A DNA stretch of 64,000 nt from Iris pallida. Its lineage: Eukaryota > Streptophyta > Magnoliopsida > Asparagales > Iridaceae. The notes beneath the pieces are model-generated. The model saw nothing but the letters and a program-made list of their open reading frames with translations. It was not told the DNA's origin and did not search any database. This document shows, piece after piece, positions 24,241-35,496 of the stretch; positions within the stretch are counted from its first letter, which is position 1; each line of letters opens with the position of its first letter. The stretch spans positions 13,207,989 to 13,271,988 of the forward strand of contig JANAVB010016199.1 of assembly GCA_029216955.1 (NCBI GenBank). Direction: 5' to 3'. The translations under genes and the position numbers were made by a program.

Positions 24241-24243
<3 letters not shown>
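24130..24243 (-). mobile_element. tRNA-derived SINE in (AT)n
   Basis: On the minus strand this 110-bp island has an RNA polymerase III A box TGGCCTAGTGG (24219-24229) and B box GGTTCGAATCC (24176-24186), the spacing of a tRNA-like head. A short tail follows with a TTAGG/CCTAA hairpin and ends ACACCCCAAAAA. The ends do not pair as an acceptor stem and no convincing anticodon arm is seen, so it is a SINE rather than a working tRNA gene. Both flanks are (AT)n. Confidence 0.75.
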
Positions 24244-24245
<2 letters not shown>

Positions 24246-24314
<69 letters not shown>

Positions 24315-24316
24315 TG

Positions 24317-24361
<45 letters not shown>
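24246..24361. repeat. (AT)n microsatellite right of SINE
   Basis: AT dinucleotides are broken once by TCACTGAAAATA near 24311. Confidence 0.95.
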
Positions 24362-24364
<3 letters not shown>

Positions 24365-24459
24365 TCTTATATATACTTCCAATTATAAAAAATTTCCTAA
24401 AAATACTATAAATATAAAATTAATTAAATAAAATCATATAAAAATATAGGGGGATTACA

Positions 24460-24789
24460 CATGTATTTTATTGCACAGCATGAAAGCATAATTCATGAAA
24501 TGATTTACAATAGTTTTCGGGGCATGTGATTAATTATCTTTTATTATCTTTATGGGTTCCATGCAAGATAACATTTAGTAACTCAACAAGTAATCATAGC
24601 ATACAAATCCTCTTTATTAAGCGTGAAGCTAAAGGATCTTCGAAGAACTCACACTACTCACATTTGTACGATGGTTCCCACCACGATCGTATAGCCTTCT
24701 GAACGATCCTTCCGCATATTTCTAAGTCCAATAAGGCTTCATCATACCAACCATCTACAATAATGCACAGTGTCGGTCGGAGCACAACA
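24460..24789 (-). mobile_element. E2 5' LTR, right (5') segment
   Basis: This part matches bases 151-474, the E2 3' LTR. It starts on the minus strand with TGTTGTGC at 24789, against TGTAGTG at 474. It begins with the CATGT duplication left by solo LTR A. Directly beyond it the reading frame of the E1 RNase H gene appears, so E2 was inserted into E1. Confidence 0.8.
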
Positions 24790-25150
24790 TCGGCAACTAC
24801 ATTGGCCTTTCCTATATGATACTGTAAGGAAATATCGAATTCCTTCATCAGCTCCAACCACTATGTCTGCCTCATATTCAGCTCTTTTTAGGTAAACACA
24901 TACTTCAAGCTCTTGTGGTCTATAAAGATCTCCACACGCTCTCTGTACAGATAGTACTTCCACGACTTTAGAGCAAAAATAACTACTGCCAACTCTAAAT
25001 CATGGGCTAGGTAGTTCTTCTCATGCAGACATAATTTTCTAGATGCATAGGTCATCACCTTCCAATGCTGCTGAAGAACGCAACCCAAACCTTTTCCATA
25101 AGCATCACTATAAAAGTGAATCCTCTTGTCCCTAATAGCAACGTCAAACT
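24790..25150 (-). pseudogene. pol: E1 RNase H remnant, cut by E2
   Basis: The minus-strand sequence includes [39 protein letters not shown] and [10 protein letters not shown], typical of chromovirus RNase H. It stops exactly at the E2 LTR boundary, so the integrase and 3' end of E1 lie left of the window or are lost. TAG-type stops follow YVFT and lie within the next motif. Confidence 0.8.
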
Positions 25151-25960
25151 AGGAGCTGACATCAACCTCTTCTTTAGCTCATCAAAGGCAGCCTGATACT
25201 CCTCGTACCACACAAACTCCACATCCTTTCTGGTGAGTCTGGTCATCAGCTCTGCAATCATGGTAAAGTCCCGTGTGAACTTCCGATAGTAGCTTGCCAG
25301 ACCCAAGAAACTTCGAATCTCCGCAACTGAGCTTAGGGTAGTCCATGAGTCCACTGCTGCGATCTTTTTGGATCAACTTGAATTCCATCACCAGACATAA
25401 CATGCCCCAAGAACTCCACCTTGTCCAGGAAGAACCCACACTTCGACAGCTTTCCTTACAACTGCTCCTTCCTGACAATCTCTAATACAATCCTTAGGTG
25501 CTCCTCTTGCTCCTCTGGTGTCTTCGAATAGATGAGAATATCATCGATAAACACCACCATGAACTTGTCAAGGTACTGGTGAAATACCCTGTTCATCAAG
25601 TTCATGTAGATCATCGGGACATTGATCAACCCAAACGAAAACATAATAAACTCGTACTAGCCACAACGAGTTCTAAAAGCAGTCTTCGAAATGTCTGCCT
25701 TTTTTACCTTTATCTGGTGATAGCTTGACCTTAAATCTAGCTTGAAAAACACCTGAGTGCCACTCAACTGATCAAATAGGTCATCAATCCTCGACAACGA
25801 ATAATTATTCTTGATAGTGATGTTGTTCAATGCCCTGTAAAAGATGCACATGCGCACCGATCCATCCTTCTTCGATATAAACAATAACGGGCAACCTAAG
25901 GCAAAGAACTGGATCTGATAAACCCTTATCCTACAACTCATCCACCTGCTTCTTCAACTC
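25151..25960 (-). pseudogene. pol: E1 reverse transcriptase, broken
   Basis: Going along the minus strand the segment shows [15 protein letters not shown] (the usual D of this motif is changed to F), [10 protein letters not shown], the catalytic FIDDILIYS and FLGLASYYRKF. Stops and frameshifts separate these blocks (near 25657, 25456 and 25370). It belongs to the same broad lineage as Gypsy1 but is clearly more decayed. Confidence 0.85.
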
Positions 25961-26334
25961 AGCCAACTCGCTGTTGTTGACCCTATAGACGTGCTACGAA
26001 ATAGGCTCTGCCCATGGCACCAAGTCTATAGAGAACTCAACATCCCTGTCAGGCGGCAACCCTGGCAACTACTCTGAAAATACATCTAAAAACTCAGCTA
26101 TCAATGGATGAGGCAACTCCTTATCTTCCACCAAAGCTCTGCAGATAATACCATCACCCTGATCTATTGTCCCTCTAGAAAACTCAAACTATGGCTCTCC
26201 TGGTGGGCTGAACAAAACTCTACCTCCTCTAGAATCTATGATAGCAAAGTTGATGCTCAACCAATCCATCCCGAGTACCATATCGCAGCTCAAAAATGGC
26301 ATTACGAGAAAACACACACTTAATTCCCAGCCTC

Positions 26335-26751
26335 TTAGAGAAACTCTCCACCCTTGTAAACATCACTAACCAGGATAATGCCTCCCCCGGTCATGATCTT
26401 GCAAGTCCTACCCAAAGGTTCAGTAGAAATATGATGCTTGAGAGCAAATGAAATAGATACAAAACTATGAGAAGCACTACTATCAAATAATGCTGAAGCT
26501 GGAATAGAATCAAGAAAAACAGAACCTACGATGACATCTCCAATGGGCTCAGCCTCCTCGACCGTCATAGCAAATGCCTGCCATGAGCACCCCTCTGCTG
26601 CTGGTACTGAGCTAACCGCTGCTACCCGTTCTGGAGTGGAGGTCTCCTCGACTGTACCACAGGCAGCCTCGTTGGTACTTTCTGAGCTGCATGAAGAAGG
26701 TTTGAAGGACAATCCTTCAGCTGATGCCCTTCGGTATCGTAATACAAGCAC
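26335..26751 (-). pseudogene. pol: E1 protease, catalytic motif altered
   Basis: The protease motif reads LFDSSASHSFVS in place of the expected DSG pattern, and is followed by ISFALKHHI and MTGGGIILV. The Gly-to-Ser change would likely inactivate the enzyme. The same region in Gypsy1 is intact. Confidence 0.75.
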
Positions 26752-27909
26752 ACCCTAGCCGGTTCCTACAAGCCTTCCAGATATGGTCAGGCTTCTTGTA
26801 GAAATGGAAAGAAGGAACATGCTGCACCTGTCTTTGTTGCTACTGAAGCACCTGCTGAATTGGCGTCCTAACTAGAGCCTAAAACTGCTGTGGTGACTGG
26901 AAAGATCTCTGCTGAAGCTGTGGACGCATAGCAGGCCCCATACTACTACTAGCTCCCGTAAAGAAATTGTGATCCCTCTTGGACTTCAAGCCCAACTCTC
27001 GCTCAACCTTGCGTGCCTCCGTAAGAATCTCAATATAAGTCTCGTAAAGAGATGGAATGAGGATCTTCACTTCCCAATTCAGACCCATCCGAAAGCAACT
27101 CGCCCTGATCTCCGGATCTCGAATCATGTACTCCGCATACTAGCCCAGCCTGTCAAATTTTGTGGGGTACTCCTCAACTGACATACCTCCATACTGGAGA
27201 TTCTAAAACTGCCAAGCCAAATCTAATCTATTAGTCGGAGAGAAGAACTCCTTCTTGAAACGGTTCCTGAAAATCTCCCAAGTATGTCCCTGATCACCAA
27301 GAAATGACTCATTTCTGAACCAAGTGCGAGCGATGTCCAGCAACTTAAGCCTACTGCCTCAACTTTTAAGTCCTCGGCGAGACGAGACACCCTCATGAGA
27401 TGCTCGATATCCTCAAGCCAATCATCAGCATATATGATGCCCTCAGTTCCTCTGAAGTGTCGAGGTCCTAACTCCTTGAACTCCTGGATATTACCTGGCC
27501 TAAGCTGTACAACCTGCTGCTGAGCTGGAGCTTCCCACTCTACTGTAGCCAAAGTGAGCTGGTGGGCGCTCTCGATGCCCTGCCATATCACATCCGCCTG
27601 TCTCTGATGTAAATCGGAGTGAGGCCTCTGGGCCTCCAGCATCTCCCTGAAAAGCACGAACATCTGCGTCGTATTAGTCGACACTGGAGGTAAAGGAGGA
27701 ATATCCACAGGAACAGCTGGAACAGTCCTCTGTACTGGAGGAGGAACACCCATAACAACCTCTAGGACAGTCCTCTGAACTAGAGAAGGAGGACCACCGA
27801 AAGCAGTCGATACACTAATCCCTAGAGAAGTGACTGGAGCAGGCCCACAGGACGTCGCAGATCTCTCAAAAGCTGCTCTCGATCGCTGCAACCTCGTCTT
27901 AGGAGACAT
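26752..27909 (-). pseudogene. gag: E1 gag, frameshifted
   Basis: The start MSPKTRLQRSRAAF at 27909 follows a pyrimidine-rich CATATTCAG. The N-terminal third is proline-rich, then FRGTEGIIYADDWLED identifies chromovirus gag. The frame shifts near 27330, and later fragments (27127-26879) carry VERELGLKSKRD. The zinc knuckle near 26760-26820 has lost cysteines (FHFYKKPDHIWKAC). No functional product is possible. Confidence 0.8.
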
Positions 27910-28217
27910 CCTGAATATGGATCAAAAGAATAAAGTCAATATAGCATAAGATAGAATATATTCAAAGAAGGACAATTATAGTACAAAGAATCAAATATCA
28001 AAGAAGAGCAGTTATAGTACAAAGAATCAAATATCAAAGAAGGACAATTGCATTGAAAAAATGGATTAAAAGTTTTCCTAATTTTGATTATCCCTTAGTC
28101 TATTGCCTATATCCTATATCATATAGTCGGCTCGTAATATCACTCTATGTCTTTGTACCACTACGACATTGCACTAATTGCAACCTCGAAGACCGGCATG
28201 GGCCACCACTAAAAACG
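27910..28217 (-). other. E1 5' leader
   Basis: This is the untranslated region between the E1 5' LTR and gag. Near 28189-28217 the minus strand keeps GTGGCCCATGC and GGTCT, shared with the Gypsy1 leader. The part near 27950-28045 has three similar short repeats based on AAAGAATCAAATATCAAAGAA. Confidence 0.6.
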
Positions 28218-30536
28218 TGTCACGACCCGCACCCAAAATAAGGGCACGAGTGCAAGACAACGCCCAGCCTACGCCGCAGCATCAGCAGTAGATGCAGTCT
28301 AGGTCTACTATACTATCTAATATAACTCATGAATATGTATCGTAACCTGTCAATAATATCTCAACTCTAAAATGAGGACAATATAATTATAATACTCATA
28401 CTCAATCACAATAAACTATAAGGAAGATGAATAGCACGATAATGACATAAAAGATAAAATATGAATATCCAACACAATCAGAGTCTATAAGTCTAACTAT
28501 CTCAACATGACATAAATCTTTTAAATAATAACATCCTAAAGTATCATAAGCTGGAGACAAATCCAGTACTAATTGCTAAACTAACTGAGTCGCTACTAGT
28601 GTCTCCTCAGCTGGAACTAGTTCCACTTGAGCCAATGTCTCTTGATCCACTCCCACTACATCCTGAGGACCGTTGTAGGTCGAGCACCAATCATCTAAAT
28701 GATCTAAAAAATGTATCCAGTCAGGACAGGTGCGAAGTACACTTCTAATAACAATTCCAGTAAATGATATAGACAATGTAACAGTAAATATAGAGTTTAT
28801 ACAAGATAATACGACAGGTATATGAATATACAAGACATGGAAATATTGTAAGTAAACAAAAGAGTAGAATATCATGTACAAAAATTAAGAATAAACTATC
28901 TATATGTGTGAGCTCTAGTTTCAATATGTGATCGGCTTGGAATCTTGTACAAGGATATATGGCCTGGTTAATCATACGTGCGGTATATGATTAACACTCA
29001 CAAAGAACAAGACATGTACATGGAGGGTATGATCACATATCTACAGTAATACTCCCTGCCCCGACTAGTATAATGGATCCAACCGTGGTACGTTACGACA
29101 CATGATTCTCTGAGAAGGTAGCGAGCCGTCTCAGGAATAAGTGTCCATACATGTACAAGAACTACAATAAGGCTTGTACAAGGTACACCAAGATATACAA
29201 GGAATAGCATCTCATGACGGGATCCGAAAAATACCAATTCGTATAACCACTTGTCAAGAAATCAAGTATATCTACACTAGATACATGAAACATAGAAGAT
29301 ACCATAAATGGCAAATTATCAGGGAATGTACTCGCCTGAAATCCGGTGTAAAGTATCAACATTATCCGTAACAGTGCCTCGAAGACCTAACTATGAAATA
29401 TCAATGTCAATTAGTGTTTTGGAGTCATAATATTTGATATCTAAATTTGAAATGTGATTTCTAAGCCAATTATAGGTCATAAAAGTCAAACTAGGTCAAA
29501 CTAGTCAATATATACGTTTCTAGGTCTATACCTTGCTATACCAAGGTATTCTAGCCAAAACTAGGCAATACTAGCTAATATCCCTAGGTATCTACTCTAT
29601 AATATATATATGTAGGCTCAAATTCAATATCCTAACTATTTATTCTTTACCCTATGCATATGTAACATATACCACTATCTTTCTAACCCAATTACCTGTA
29701 TATATTACCTATATACCCATTTACCTATCGTATATCACATAGGTATTACCCATTACATATATGTCATACCTTACCTTAGATATTACCTTTACACTTCATA
29801 TAGGTACATAAGCCATATACCTATTACTCTAATCTATTCCTTATACCATACATTACCTATAAACTAACCCTTCTATCTACCTATCTCTCTTGCCTACACA
29901 TATCCTTACACAAACACACATAAACTAGGACACACCCTCTCCTACAAAGGGAAAGCCATGCTGCTACTGCCTATAAGCTGCCTGGAACTACATGTTACCA
30001 ACAACAAGTAACTGTTGCTATTTCTCTTCTTTGATACCCCTGTTGCTGTAGTAACTTACTGCTACTATTGTTCTCTAGCAGTAATCAACTGCTGCCTCCT
30101 AGGTGCTACTCTCCTTCACATTGCTGCTGCCTAACACTTGTGCAAACAGCTACCAAACTACTACTACTACTACCAAAACCCTTCTACTATACTGCACATC
30201 TATACCCTTCTTCCTACTATTGTCACTAGCAGCAGATGGATGCTACTGCTTACTACTATTAAGCAGGGTAGCGCAGCAACACCCCTGTAGACTACTTCTA
30301 CTGATGTTGCTAGCATCAAACAACAGTTAATGCTGCCCCCTTCACAACTGCTATACAGGAAATAGGTAGCTGCTGTCCTGTGTAGGCTTCTACATGTTGC
30401 CCCGGCAGTAGCTTAACTCGTACTACTAGCTCTACTCTCCTGCACACTCTAAAATCAACTGTCCCCTTTCCTGCTATTGCTAACAACATATATTCCCCCT
30501 TCACTCTACCTATGCACACACCTGACCAAGCGCGCG

Positions 30537-30538
<2 letters not shown>

Positions 30539-30573
<35 letters not shown>
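30539..30573. repeat. (CA)n microsatellite
   Basis: A CA repeat runs directly into an AT tract at the LINE1 insertion site. Confidence 0.95.
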
Positions 30574-30575
<2 letters not shown>

Positions 30576-30581
<6 letters not shown>

Positions 30582-30600
30582 GTATATATATATATATATT

Positions 30601-30656
<56 letters not shown>
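30576..30656. repeat. (AT)n tract at the 3' end of LINE1
   Basis: AT repeats sit directly next to the 3' end of the minus-strand LINE1. The matching tract on the other side is 35411-35486. Confidence 0.95.
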
Positions 30657-30658
<2 letters not shown>

Positions 30659-30758
30659 CCAACCCCTAATTTTGTTCATGTGTAAGGCGCAAAATGCCAA
30701 AGCCTTTACAAGTAAGCATAAAACAGAAGAACAAAATATGAGAAGCAGGGGGCGCGGT
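30657..30758 (-). mobile_element. LINE1, 3' terminal fragment
   Basis: On the minus strand this reads GCTTACTTGTAAAGGCTTTG and GCATTTTGCGCCTTACAC, matching the 3' ends of LINE2 (about 46885-46925) and LINE3 (about 56845-56895). It is separated from the rest of LINE1 by solo LTR B. Confidence 0.75.
30754..30758. repeat. Target-site duplication of solo LTR B, left copy
   Basis: GCGGT here is repeated exactly at 33581-33585. Confidence 0.9.
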
Positions 30759-31604
30759 TGTCACGACCCGTACCCGCTTTTTCGGATACGAGACGTGTCC
30801 AAGCCAGCCTACGTCGCAGAGTCGGCGGTAGAACGCTGTCAAGCCCGCAAGAAATAAATGCTCAAGATATAATACTTGCTGCTCATTCACATTTCTAAAT
30901 TTATTACAACAATTACAACATTTATATTTAAAGAAAATACATAATTCTCATAATTAATGAAAATGATACAAATCTATTTCTAGGTTTCTGTCTGCAAGTA
31001 CACCCGTATCTCCCATGCTAAGTGAAGCCACAGCTAACCTGAAAAATGTTGGTTTCTAGTCAGGAATGGAACAAGTACACAAACCGACGGCAATACGAAA
31101 ATACAATAGAATTAACAAGACATGAAAATAACATATGAGATATCAAAAAACTGGAAAGTACTGATGACATGGCACGGTGGAGATGAAAAGGAAAAAAAAT
31201 AAATAAAAGACATCTACCTAGGTGGTGTGAAATATCTGTTTCGACATGTGAACGGCTAGGGGGTAAATCCGGTACCCTGTACGTGTCGTGTGCAGCTGCT
31301 GTTCTCCACGAAAGACACGGGGGATATTTCTGGGTAGTCCACATGTCTACTAAGATATTTCTCCTTCCGACTACTCCGTGTGACGAGCGTGTCAACAAAC
31401 AGCAAGATATATGTACAGACATGAAATAAAAAGACTACTATGAATCGAAAGCAATCAGAAAGTGCACTTGCCTGAGGTCCTTAGCTGGAGAAACCGATAG
31501 TACAACCACATCAGATGAGTCACTAAAGTCATCACATGCAAAAAGTCTCCAGATGCTGAAATAAACATTACCAACATCCTCAGAATAGTCAAATTAGCTA
31601 GGAT

Positions 31605-32170
31605 TGCCTGTCCTTAAGTCCAATTCTGGACACAGGAGTAAAACGGTAATTTTGGGTCAAAACGTTGTCCGCCGTTGGACCCGCTTTGCACCGAAAAGCG
31701 TGCAGAGTCAACGGTCTCTAAAGTCGTCAAACTATATGTCAATAGGTCCAGTTTTCCGATACGAACCCAACCGTATGTCCAAAGTTGGATTTCGGCGGGT
31801 CGTGCACAAAATCGCCCGTTGAGTCGGACCGTGGGACCCACAAAACAGCAGTCCGATCAACTGTCTCAGAATGGGACCAAACTTGGCATACAGGATCAGA
31901 AAACGATACGGTCCTGTTGGCGCAAGTTTCGTCACGATCCGAGGTGCACACAAAAATTTATGACTGAATTTGCATTGTGCGGATACGGGGCAATTTCGAC
32001 GGATACGCGTTCGATACGACACGCACACACATCCAAATCAAGTTCCGTCAGTTCCCATGCGTCCACTTTTACTGCCCGCTCCTTTCGGAGTCAGCTGTAT
32101 GCGACGAGGTGGGCCAATTTGACGGGACGCACCTGCATCGAGAAAATTCTATTATTTTAAAAACCAGTTT
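31605..32170 (-). repeat. Conserved LTR block, copy B
   Basis: It carries the same motif series as solo LTRs A and C: TGTCCGCCGTTGGACCC, TTTGCACCGAAA, GATACGGTCCTGTTGG and TTCCGTCAGTTCCCA. Short antisense frames in B and C share the string KFGPILRQLI, which I take as DNA conservation rather than a gene. Confidence 0.7.
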
Positions 32171-32917
32171 TTCTTAATTTTGGAAGTTGAATAATTTTGT
32201 GGTCGTGCAATATTATTAAAGAGTACCAGAAGGGTTTTGGTACCCCTATATGTTGTTTACAAGGCCCTTCTTGTGGATTTTGAAGACTGTGTGTGAGGTG
32301 ACGGCAAACAACGTGTCAATATGGTGTTTTAATTAACTAAATTTTGTCACAATTTTATACAGTTTTTATTTGACTTCACTTCGATTTTTCGAACAACCTC
32401 GACCGTATAGGTTCGAACTAATTGAAGGGGTCTAAAGGTGGTTGTGTTGTAATCGTACCTAAGCAATCGGGACGACGTTTCATCGATCGAGGAGAGAGAA
32501 CCGCGTCCTCAAACATGGAAGTTTGGGCCGCCTGTTGTCGTGCCTCCGTCCGCGCGTACGTGCGCGCGCTGCCTCCGCGGCTGTGCTCGGCCTGCCGCCG
32601 ACGACGTGTGGCGGCGCACGCGCAGGGGAGGGCGCGTGTGGGTGTGCAGCCATGGAAAACTAGGGTTTCGTCGATCTCCTCTCGATCTCTCGACCTATCT
32701 CTCATATATATGTATAAACTCGGTTTAAATCGAGCCGAAAGGGATCGGGTTTGCTACTGTTTCTTTGAATGGGCGGGTAGGCCCGAGGCTTGGGGAATTA
32801 AAGGGGGTGGGATCGGTTGCTTCCTGCTGCTCCCACTGCTTATTCTTTTATTTCTTTTTTTTTGTCTTTTCTTTTTCTTTTTCTATTTCTTTTCTTATTT
32901 CTTTTCTTTTTCTATTT

Positions 32918-32926
<9 letters not shown>

Positions 32927-32990
<64 letters not shown>

Positions 32991-33045
32991 TATATATATT
33001 TATATGTATATATATATATATATACATGTAAAAATATATATATTT

Positions 33046-33137
<92 letters not shown>

Positions 33138-33140
33138 GTT

Positions 33141-33206
<66 letters not shown>
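32927..33206. repeat. (AT)n microsatellite in solo LTR B
   Basis: About 280 bases of AT repeats occur with a few interruptions. Long tyrosine/isoleucine frames across it are artefacts of the repeat. Confidence 0.95.
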
Positions 33207-33211
<5 letters not shown>

Positions 33212-33659
33212 TGCTTATACCCACTTATATATGTATATTTATATTTACATAAACATACACACATATTTAATACATATTTAATATATATTTATATATTCAT
33301 ACACATACACATATTTATATTTACTTATATACACATACACATATTTATATACGCATATTTACTTATTTGACAATCTGCATAAAATCTAAATACCATAATA
33401 CTTTTTACCAACTAGTGTAGGGCCTTCCTACATAAATATGAACACTTACTATAATATTTATTTGACACAATAATATAGCCCATAATAATAAATAATATTA
33501 TATAATAATATTCTTGATAATATTGATAATAAAATAAATAATAATAAAATATTTTAAAATTTCCGGGAAGGGGAGCTACAGCGGTCCTGTGGACCGACCA
33601 AAAGCAAGTCAGTGGAACAAGGAGTACCAGAAACCCTCTCTGACGTGCTTGTAAAGTCT

Positions 33660-34450
33660 GCTGACTTTGTGAATCTGTCTGAGAGCCTCCCTGATCAGTA
33701 GGTTGGCGTTATATTGACAACCCTCATATCTGTATTTGTTGCGGTTCTTCCATATAACCCAGAATATGGCGGCTGCAACGATCTAGTGTCCGTGCGAGGC
33801 GCTGCCTTAGGTGTCTAGAAGATCGATGAAGCCCCCCACAGCCTGATCCTGACCACACCTACAGGATAGGGCAGACCATACCTGCGCTGCCAGGTCTCCA
33901 GAATACATAATGTGGTCTGCGTTGTCTCCGACTGTTGATCCGAGCAGCAATGGCAAACTGACGCTAAGCTGAACCCAATAGAGGTGAGCGCGTCGTTTGT
34001 GGGGAGTTTCTTACGGATCACCCTCTAAATCAGAAAAGACTATTTTTTTGGAATGCACGACAGCTAGAAAGGGGTGGTAATGGTGGATGGAACGACGTTG
34101 CCGCTAACTACTCTCCTCGCTGAAGCGAGCACCATTCGCCGAGAGGGATCACCTCAGAGCGTCTGGGTCCGTATTGATATTCAATCCAGTTGCTGCCAGC
34201 GCAGCTGCTGCCTCTTCCCCGATCCACTCCCGGGCTCTCTTCCAATTCCAGTCGCCCTCACTATCCCACAGATCATGGATAGTGCTGTTAGGTGGAGCTG
34301 TCGAAAACTGAAGAAGAATGGCGTCCCCGGACCAACGTTCGTGGAAGAGAGACGAGGCTTCCGTTCCCAGCTGAAGGCTCGGCGAGATTTCGCCCGTGAA
34401 GAATGCAACGCCAAGACGCTGATGCTCTGTTGTTGAAGTATGCGACAAAT
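33660..34450 (-). pseudogene. LINE1 ORF2 C-terminal (zf-RVT-like) region
   Basis: The minus strand reads IHDLWDSEGDW, then RKKLPTNDALTSIGFSL near 34020, then WVIWKNRNKY near 33740, in the same order as in LINE2 and LINE3. This is the cysteine/histidine region found after RT in plant LINE ORF2. Several frameshifts split it. Confidence 0.75.
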
Positions 34451-34521
34451 GGATGAGAGTACCGAAAGTATATGGCCTTCATAAACCTAGCCTATATAGT
34501 GCTTTTGTCACGTAGCTTCCA

Positions 34522-35280
34522 CTACATCTTCATGGAGCAAGCGTCAAAGACGTTCGACAGTCTGCAAAATCCTAGCCCACGCTCCTCGGTAGGTCTTGCC
34601 ATGGTGTTCCAACTAGCCCAATGATGTTTGTCCTTGCCGTCACAATGACCCCAAAAGAAGTTGGCGAATAGATTCTCAATGGAAGTGAGCACCTTCTTAG
34701 GGGGAGAGAAGGCGGCGATAGTGTAAATTGGGATGGAAGAGAGAATGTGTTGAATCAAGATCATCTTTCTGCCCAGCGATAAGATCGTATTATGCCATCC
34801 CTCGATTTTTTCCTAATTTTTCCTACCAGCCCTTCGAAGATGCCCGCATTAGATCTACCGTACACTAGTGAGCACCCTAAGTAAATGAACGGAGGGTAGG
34901 CAACAACGAAAGAAGTAACGTTAGTGAGGATAGCCGAGTGGTCCATGTTAGCCGAGTGGTGGGTATAAATCACACTCTTGTTGGGGTTGACACGCTGACC
35001 AGAGCATCTGGTATATCTCTTCAACATTTTTTGGACCACCTCCACTGACCCAACGTCGCCGGAGGAGAAAATGAGGTTATCGTTAGCATAAGCCAGGTGG
35101 GTGATGATCGAACAACCGCTGGTGGTATGAAAATGTTGGAAACGGGGAGTGCCAACCATTTTATTGAGATTTTTGCTAAGAGCTTATGCACCAATAATGA
35201 AGATGGTGGATGATAAAGGATCTCCCTGCCTGACACCTCTACTAGATTTGAAGAAACCCTCTGCTTGTCCGTTGACAACA
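34522..35280 (-). pseudogene. LINE1 reverse transcriptase fragment, catalytic Asp changed
   Basis: The fragment covers [46 protein letters not shown] and YLGCSLVYG. The catalytic box is YAND where LINE2 has YVDD and LINE3 has HADD, so one catalytic aspartate is lost. Frame breaks separate the parts near 35160 and 34765. Confidence 0.8.
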
Positions 35281-35407
35281 GTGGAGAACCAAGACTTGCA
35301 GATATATCTATACACTATGATATATATATATATTTCCTCTGCTTGCCCGTTGACAACAGTGGAGAACCAAGAATTGCCGATAGAATTGCAGATAGATCTA
35401 TACACTA

Positions 35408-35418
<11 letters not shown>
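35268..35418. repeat. Direct duplication at LINE1 5' end
   Basis: Two copies of about 75-85 bp, at about 35258-35332 and 35334-35418, share CCGTTGACAACAGTGGAGAA, CCAAGA and CTATACACTATGATATATAT. The outer copy has an extra GATAGAATTG-type insertion. Confidence 0.85.

Positions 35419-35486
<68 letters not shown>
35411..35486. repeat. (AT)n tract at LINE1 5' end
   Basis: Pure AT dinucleotides are followed by a short CA run up to 35504. Confidence 0.95.

Positions 35487-35496
<10 letters not shown>

Larger units (their letters stand above)
23668..24459 (-). mobile_element. Solo LTR A, right segment
   Basis: The remainder of solo LTR A lies after Gypsy1. It begins with the ACGGG target duplication and ends GGGGGATTACA, the start (TGTAATCCCC) of the minus-strand LTR. 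It contains long (AT)n tracts and an inserted SINE. A minus-strand TATA-like stretch is near 23733-23742. Confidence 0.75.
28218..30656 (-). mobile_element. E1 5' LTR, left (3') segment
   Basis: The LTR end on the plus strand is TGTCACGACCCGCACCC, close to the Gypsy1 LTR end. It also contains GTCAAAC repeats near 29485-29510 and a region rich in CTGC/GCAG near 29955-30340, comparable to the Gypsy1 LTR. It is interrupted at an (AT)n tract by LINE1 and resumes at 35411. Confidence 0.75.
30759..33580 (-). mobile_element. Solo LTR B
   Basis: This 2.8-kb solo LTR starts TGTCACGACCCGTACCC and ends CCGGGAAGGGGAGCTACA on the plus strand. It lies inside LINE1 and is flanked by GCGGT on both sides. 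Content from left to right: the TGTTGGTTTCTAGTCAGGA motif shared with LTR E, the conserved block at 31605-32170, a GC-rich core near 32520-32690, and an (AT)n tract. The right end is nearly the same as that of solo LTR C, so B and C are related families. Confidence 0.9.
33581..35410 (-). mobile_element. LINE1, main fragment, 5'-truncated
   Basis: This is the 3' part of an L1-type LINE on the minus strand. It holds the end of the reverse transcriptase, the RT-associated zinc-finger region and the ORF2 end (VIWKNRNKY near 33735). It is 5'-truncated in RT at about 35400. Both outer flanks are (AT)n in the E1 LTR. A direct duplication of about 75-85 bp marks its 5' end. Confidence 0.85.

Noticed and set aside
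24170..24243. A functional tRNA gene on the minus strand
   Set aside because: A and B boxes are good, but no acceptor stem or convincing anticodon arm can be formed, and the unit has a SINE-like tail in (AT)n.
24790..28217. An endogenous plant pararetrovirus (caulimovirid)
   Set aside because: The order protease-RT-RNase H alone could fit, but the LTRs, chromovirus gag wording and close relation to integrase-bearing Gypsy1 indicate Ty3/gypsy.
32422..32728. A host gene exon near the GC-rich stretch in solo LTR B
   Set aside because: The same kind of GC-rich core occurs in LTRs A, C, D and E at a similar position, so it belongs to the LTR.
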